Source: Sipunculus nudus (taxonomy: Eukaryota > Annelida > Sipuncula > Golfingiida > Sipunculidae). Taken from it: DNA of 64,000 bases. The stretch's first letter is position 1; the number at the start of each line of letters is the position of its first letter. Where the stretch lies: positions 23,898,367 through 23,962,366 of the forward strand of contig CM049308.1 in the NCBI GenBank assembly GCA_026874595.1, written 5' to 3'. The position numbers and the translations under genes are program-made. This document shows positions 57,781-64,000 of this stretch, one piece after another. The notes beneath the pieces were generated by a model, which did no database searches, was not told the DNA's origin, and saw only the letters and a list, made by a program, of their open reading frames with translations.

Positions 57781-60480
57781 CTTTAACAGAACTCCTTTGT
57801 GGTCACACCTTGGACATATTTATTTTAAAATATGCCATCCTTCCTAAGTTATGGTGTTCACATGGAATCCTGGAGACAATGAATTCAAATTCGGAAATTT
57901 TGACCTTAAAAATCCTGTTCAAGATCATCAGTTTTGAAGTCTTCCAAGAAAATGGTTAAAACAAGCTTTGTGTCAAATTGGAGACAGCATGTGGAATACT
58001 TAATAAGTTTGGAGGTTTACATAAGTTTTGGGATTCACAAACATCGTTTATTGCGATGTGTTTGACATTATGATAAAGGTTAAGATTACTACTCAGAGAT
58101 TTAGGTAAAAAATAATTTGTAAATCAAATGTTTGGAAGAAAATATGCAACACTTCCAAAAATATCCTATAGACCACTATAGTGAATGATTGCAAGCCAGT
58201 CTAGTCTTAGTGTGGGCGCAATTTCAGATTAATTTAGCAGATGATAAAGGAGATAACTTAAGGTGAATATTTCTTGTATATCGTGATGTCACTGGATGTA
58301 CAGACTTAGGCATTATTTATTTATATTTAATTAAACCAGTTGAACTTCACTTTGCGTTTAGTGTTTGGTGCTGACATAAATTTATGAAAAATTATTTTCA
58401 TTACCATCGTTTGTCGTCGTCAGACGTCGGAGCCTGACGGATAACTTTTAAACGCGATAATTTGTTATTTTTTTTTAATTTTTTTCTCTAAAGTTTGATA
58501 TACATGAAAATTGTTTCTACTTTAATCTCTAAAACTTCGAAACTGGGGGCCTTAACCTTTAGGTTCACGGTCAAATTCATCAAGATGTACAATGTCTGTG
58601 AATCTCATAACTTTTAAATTATTGCATTATGTCATTAAATTTAAACACGGACTGTTTCAACCTAATTCTTGCATGAGTTTGGTGACCTTGAACAGGATTT
58701 GCAAGGGTAAAAATGCTGAATTTCTGTTCATCGTCTATATCATTTCTTGTGATCGAGATAATCTATGAATAATTGCATATTTATATCTTAAATTTTACTT
58801 TCACAGGTTTCCACCGAGTTCTCGGAAGAGATCACGTACTTGTGACAATGTTCTTCAAGGTCATATATATCGAATACCTGAATTTTTGTGACCAACATGA
58901 CTTTTGAAGTATTGATTTATTCCTCAAATTTGTCACACCTATTGTATCCTGAATGTTCTTTCAAGAGATCAAAAAATGGTGACCTTGACTGTATCTTCAA
59001 GGCCTAGTCTGTTGAAATCTAGCACCATTGCGACACCAAAACATTTAAGTTTGATTCCATCTATTTTGTTCGTCTTCGTTCCTTCCTAATGTTCTAGGAA
59101 AATTTCGAAAATAAGTCACCTTCGCCTTGATCTTTAACTTTATGCAGTTTTACTTGTTTTCAGAAACACTGAAACGTTTGGGTAGTTCATATAGATGTTT
59201 TTGCGTAATAATTCTATTTAAAAATTTATTGTATGTTCATTATTTTGCACTTGAAGGCCGGTTTAGTTTCAATTAAAATACGGCAATACGGCAATTTCAC
59301 CCGCTGGTGCTGCAATAGCGGACGGTAATGTTATGTGACTTTTGATTATGGGAGAATATGGATAATGACTGCCTGCGTGACACACTTGGTATCATTCCTA
59401 ACAGTTCAAGAGCTAAAAACCGATGTCAAAGGTTAGAACACAGAGGAGTTCTGTGACAAGCAGAGACCTCTTTCATTTACAATATCGACATACCTACGAA
59501 TGACTGTTTGACTTCGTGTAATGTAACATCCGTTGTATGGGATTCTTTTAGATATTACTCAGACACCTATTTTTTATGTTACATTACACAAAGTCAATGC
59601 AAGACAAACAGTCATACAACAATAACCGTAAAAAAAATGAATGGTGAATCAATAAACGTTTTATCGGCAATTAAAGGTCACCATACCATTTCCAGCTCCA
59701 ACTTTAATGAAGTGTTAACCAAGTGCTATACCAATGAGCTGTGAGAAAGAAATCGCGTAAGTATGCTGATACTGTAAATGTTTTTACAGACAAAAAAATT
59801 ATATATTATCCTCTGCATTGGCCATCCCAAAACGTCAGGGGAAAAATACACATTTTAACTCAAAGGTTTTTAGGTTCAAATAAACATGATTGCAGAATAT
59901 GACCATGGAAATCAAATTAGACGATTAACTGTAATTCAGAATATTTTCCCTTGCGGATCCTGTCCAAGGACAACAGTTTCAAACTTATCCAAGAATTTTG
60001 TTCAAACAAGTCGTATGTTAAATTTGATGACCATATGTGCATTAATTTAAAAGTTAGGGATTCACAAACATTGTACATTTCGATGAATTTGACTTGTAAG
60101 CTAAAGGTTAAGGTCATCAGTTCCGTTGCCCTCGGAGAAATAAGTAGAAACAACTAGCATGTAAACAATCTTTAGGGAAAAAATATAATAATTTCCAATT
60201 TCTTTTTCTTTAACAAGATATCCGGCAGGCGCCGACGACTGACGACAACAGACGATGGCACTGAAATTAACTTTTCATTAATTGATGTCAGCACCAAACA
60301 CTGAATGCAGAGTGAAGTTAAATTTGTTTCATTAAATATAAATAATTAATGCCTTTGTCTATACACCAAGTGACATCGTGATACAGAACACATATTCACC
60401 GTATATCAGCTCACTTATGGACTCCTTAGTTAATCTGAAATTGCGCCCACAGTAGGATTAGACTGGCTAGCCATCGTTGT
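57290..60480. repeat. Nested, diverged inverted copies in the loop
   Basis: 57290-57540 recurs inverted at about 59275-59480, and 58190-58440 (TGGGCGCAATTTCAGATTAA) recurs inverted at about 60230-60470. In addition 57175-57290 and 57890-58100 recur in direct orientation near 59640-59780 and 59880-60130. The mixture suggests several rounds of duplication of an old repeat. No protein similarity was recognised. Confidence 0.65.
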
Positions 60481-60489
60481 CTATATAGC

Positions 60490-61784
60490 CAACAGATGGC
60501 GCTACCTGGTATGGAGTTTTGGCTGACGCTAGTTTTCATATAGATGTCAGCCCCAACCACTTAACGCATAGTGAAGTTTTATTCCTTTTATTAAACAGAA
60601 ATAATAAGAATGCGTGATTAGAAGGAAAATATGTATAAAAACTTGTACATAATTAAAAATATTCTCCTAGTAATCAAAAGATGTCTGAGAGTGAACATAG
60701 TGTTCGTAAAGCACCTCCCTGGTTTTCCATCACCCAAGTTTAAAAAAAATGTCTGGGTCTTTAGCAGCCTCAGTGGCCGATGTTGCACCTGTAGCCTGAA
60801 AAGTTTCGCAGAAAATCCCTCAGAGGCAAATTTAGCCTTGTTGATGCAATCATCTAAAATATTTTTTTGCGGGGCGTTTGTTCTTCGGACGGATATCCTC
60901 AGTGCGTTTTATGTAACGTTTCATTCCGGCAGCAGGATCTAGTTTTGGGTTCGTGTGAGGCCGTAAGGTCTCCTGAAAGCCGCTCCGGGAGGTATAATGT
61001 TTCTAACCAAATATGGTATAACAGCCGCTCCATTTGGTAGATGGTAAGTTGATCCAGGCTGAATACTATCCTTACGAATAGCCCTCTACAACTCTAAATA
61101 TCGGAAATTTTTGCTTTCGGGGCAATGTCACAAGGTCTGTGCACTCAGGATTGTTTTTACCTCAAATCTTTAATTGTGAGGTACACATTTTTACCAGCCC
61201 CTGAACAAGTTCATGAAAGGCTCATTAGGCACGACCAATGAGTAAGTTCACGGTTCTGACGTGCCAAATGTTGTAAGTGCTTTTACTAAATTTGTAAGTT
61301 ATTTTGTCTGCATCAAGGTTTGACTGTATAAGGCGTCGTAAACGCTTGAAATCCTTGTCTTTGCGGAGTCCAATTTGCCGCAGAATTATCTCCCATCTTA
61401 TTTTGTGAATAAGTTGAGTAAAAACTTCAAGAGTTACTGACTTATGTTATTTTTATTTAGCAGGTCTGCATGATATACGAGGACTCACTCTTTCTCTCAT
61501 ACTAACACGCTTAAAGGTGTTTTCGTACTGCTTGTCTTGTTTAAACGTGAGACCAACGTCATCAGCAAAGTCAAAGAAAGACCCTGATAGAAACTAATTA
61601 GGAACGATAAATCAACGAAAGATTCAACCCTTCGAAAAGTGTTATATGCGAATGATACGAAATTTTAGACCCACGTATTTTCTTGAATCCACATTAGCCT
61701 AAGGGACATCGTCTCTCGTTCTTGTGGTCTATAGGATATTTTTTGAAGTGTTGCATAATTGAATTAATTAAGTATTAGACCCAA
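60490..61784. other. Right part of the second loop, no gene seen
   Basis: Moderately GC-richer DNA. Only 61525-61660 has a partner in the window (29330-29450). A 103-codon frame at 60631-60942 has no recognisable domain. Confidence 0.45.
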
Positions 61785-64000
61785 CATACACGTACAAAAT
61801 GTGACCACAGAGAAATTTCTGTGACAAGCTGGACCAATATCATTTATAATATCGACATAGCTACATCAATTGTGTTACAGCGTGAAACGGTATGGTGACC
61901 TTTAAATACCGAGATAACGTTTATAGCCTCACCATTTGAATTTCCCAGTTATTATTATTTGACTGTCTGAGTTACATCCGTTTTAAGGGATTAAGTAAGG
62001 TATTATACAGACAGTTAGGTACATGGAGTTTAATGTTCTATATTTTCTGGGCACTAATGTTTCGGCCTATCTATAAATCACAAAGGAGCCTTTAAAACTC
62101 AAGCAAAGCCAGTATCGCATACAAATATAACCCAAATTTCCCTGAAATGAGACAGTGCATGCCCGCTGCCTTCCTCGTAAATTAATGTTTATAATTCAAC
62201 TTATCAATATCATCTAAACGGTGGCGCGATGGTCTATATTTTTGTTTAGTGAAATGACCAATCCATACTTCGACAAAAAAATCCCCAAAAAATAATAATT
62301 AAACCCATTCATTGTTGTATGAGGCGGCCGCAACGAACTTGTAGGTTGTATTAAGTGACGTCAGAAGACTTTGGCTTTTCCTTTAATAAATCTCTTGAGA
62401 CCTCATTTTATTTGTGAATTGATTGATAAAGCAAGAATTTTATATGATCCTCAATTGGACTTGTTTAACCATAACTTAGAACCACCTATGCCTCCTTTCC
62501 TCAATCATCGTTACATGTCTCACAATCCACGGAAAATATGTTTTGTTAACGTTTTATTATAAACCTAGTTAACGTCCTACAAATGATTAAAAATGCGTTA
62601 AAATTACAGATTTACCCATGGAAACCCACCAGAAATTTATGGGTGGCTAGATTCTTGTCAAAGTCTGTAACTAAACTACATTGAATGTTTGAAAGATATG
62701 TGTGGCGCTACCGTCTATCTAGAATACGAAATAATATTAGTAACCGCTAACACATATTTATTCTTCGCTCTGCGATTAATTCTAGAGTTATCCCTGACTA
62801 TTGTCAAAATCTGTGTATATGTTCGGAACATGTAACGAAATTTAGATGAGATAATTCTGGTCAACAACCAACTTTTACAATTCAAAACTATGATTCTGTA
62901 TCCGCATTCGGGAGATCAGAGCCCGGACCACTAAGATCGTTAGTCACGGATCAGCTCCGGATATATATCGTAGATGCTACAAAATGGATTTTCACAAACA
63001 TTTAATCTCAGTCCCCGCCCTCCTGACCAAGAGTGATATCATGTTATAGAGGAGAAAGGAATTTGACAAAATACGGACATGCTGACATGCGTACATTCAT
63101 CCTTGCATTTTAATACATACACAAATAACGTTTAACGTACACGGTTTGCTGATGGCCATAACCAGGTTTATTTATTTTCAAACTTATAGCTTGTGAACTG
63201 GTAGACGGGTTCTTCTACAAAAAATAAACAACATTACGTTATATTATATAGTTATAGTTATACTACCTCCACATTCAAATTTGGCCTTTTGTCTGATTGT
63301 TTCTCTGTTATTTTGTCTCTCGGGTTTTTTTTATGTTTGTTAAGCAGTATATTTGAGCGAAAAATCTCAAGCACGTATGCTGTTCAAATCTTATATCGAG
63401 TTGAGTCTTCATGGACAGGTAATTAAATATATATTATATTTACAGGACCCGTTGGGATCTTTTACACACCGTGACATATACTGCGTATTATTGCACTCGT
63501 TTGGCACCTAGTTTGCATCAGGACAGCAACAAAACTGTTGTGTGGTACATCCGTTCTCACCCGGGTTAGCGCAAAGATATTCATCCAAAAAATCAATACA
63601 TCCCATTTACTAGCAAGTCTGGTCCACATGGCGAACCATCTTGACCAAGGCTCACTGAAAATATTAAAAAAAATATTCTTTTCATCATTTCTTTTTTCCC
63701 ATTCATGTGTCTCTCATATATCGAGGTTATGTTATTGTAACGTTTAGTGCATACGTTATTAATTTATGTAATTGAAGGGAACTTTTTACATACTATGTAT
63801 TTTAAATATACTTGAAATATAATATTTTCTCCTTAAAATGTTACGTATTACATCTCTCAATATTTAGTTTTTAAACGATTCACATATTCCTGTACACAAA
63901 CAGAAAGAAACATTGGGTGCCATCAGTGGTGTGAAACATTCATGTTTATTCTTGTTTTAAATTCGCTACATAATGGAACGTCTGGTCACGCAGTCTTCTA
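61785..64000 (-). repeat. Second inverted repeat, right arm (reaches window end)
   Basis: This is the reverse complement of the left arm. It still matches at the last base of the window, so the true arm may be longer. It carries the minus-strand pseudogene at 63485-63654. Confidence 0.85.
63485..63654 (-). pseudogene. Exon-2-like pseudogene of the 8-cysteine peptide (right arm)
   Basis: This is the inverted counterpart of the pseudogene at 54825, lying in the right arm of the second inverted repeat. It carries the same frame break after the first cysteine block and the same in-frame TAG before the last cysteine. A few private differences are visible (for example VNG in place of GRG near the break). 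Shared lesions mean the gene was already dead, or was homogenised, when the arms formed. Any exon 1 would lie beyond about 63.7 kb or outside the window and is not seen. Confidence 0.73.

Noticed and set aside
60631-60942. 103-codon frame
   Set aside because: No domain, signal or paralogue was recognised. The length is compatible with chance in a locally GC-richer stretch.

Overview
The window looks like non-coding, repeat-rich DNA from a metazoan nuclear genome, most likely a marine invertebrate and possibly a mollusc. This rests on very AT-rich sequence with many long (TA)n runs, homopolymeric G/C tracts, GT-AG introns, tRNA-derived SINE heads, a Penelope-like element with a GIY-YIG domain, a truncated non-LTR retrotransposon and many foldback/MITE elements. 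The species cannot be named from the sequence. There are no operons, rRNA genes or CRISPR arrays.

Layout. Positions 1-11,600 are mostly single-copy AT-rich DNA with no recognisable gene, two GC-richer islands (about 7.8-8.5 kb and 9.5-9.7 kb) and one weak candidate exon (569-772). Positions 11,640-12,720 are a dense cluster of microsatellites, a perfect 156-bp palindrome, two SINE heads and a 210-bp foldback. A 400-bp direct repeat follows (12.85 and 13.99 kb).

From 17.2 to 53.1 kb the window is built from three copies of a roughly 10-kb unit. Copy 1 (about 17,200-28,870) and copy 2 (about 32,310-41,400) are direct. Copy 3 (about 42,290-53,075) is inverted, so copies 2 and 3 form a 20-kb imperfect palindrome around a 1.6-kb loop. 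Each copy carries private insertions and deletions, which gives a relative history of the elements. A 1,462-bp transposon with long terminal inverted repeats and an 8-bp target duplication sits between copies 1 and 2.

The only convincing genes lie in this unit. They are a two-exon gene for a 73-residue secreted peptide with eight cysteines and a CC doublet, intact in copy 1 (minus strand, 21,457-22,935) and copy 3 (plus strand, 47,596-49,705). In copy 2 only fragments of both exons remain, on either side of a truncated LINE. A second inverted repeat (54,481-56,835 and 61,785-64,000, running off the window end) carries two related exon-2 pseudogenes that share a frame break and an in-frame stop. 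The window therefore documents expansion and decay of a small secreted cysteine-rich peptide family through inverted segmental duplication. The family could not be named, and a defence, venom-like or other extracellular role is open.
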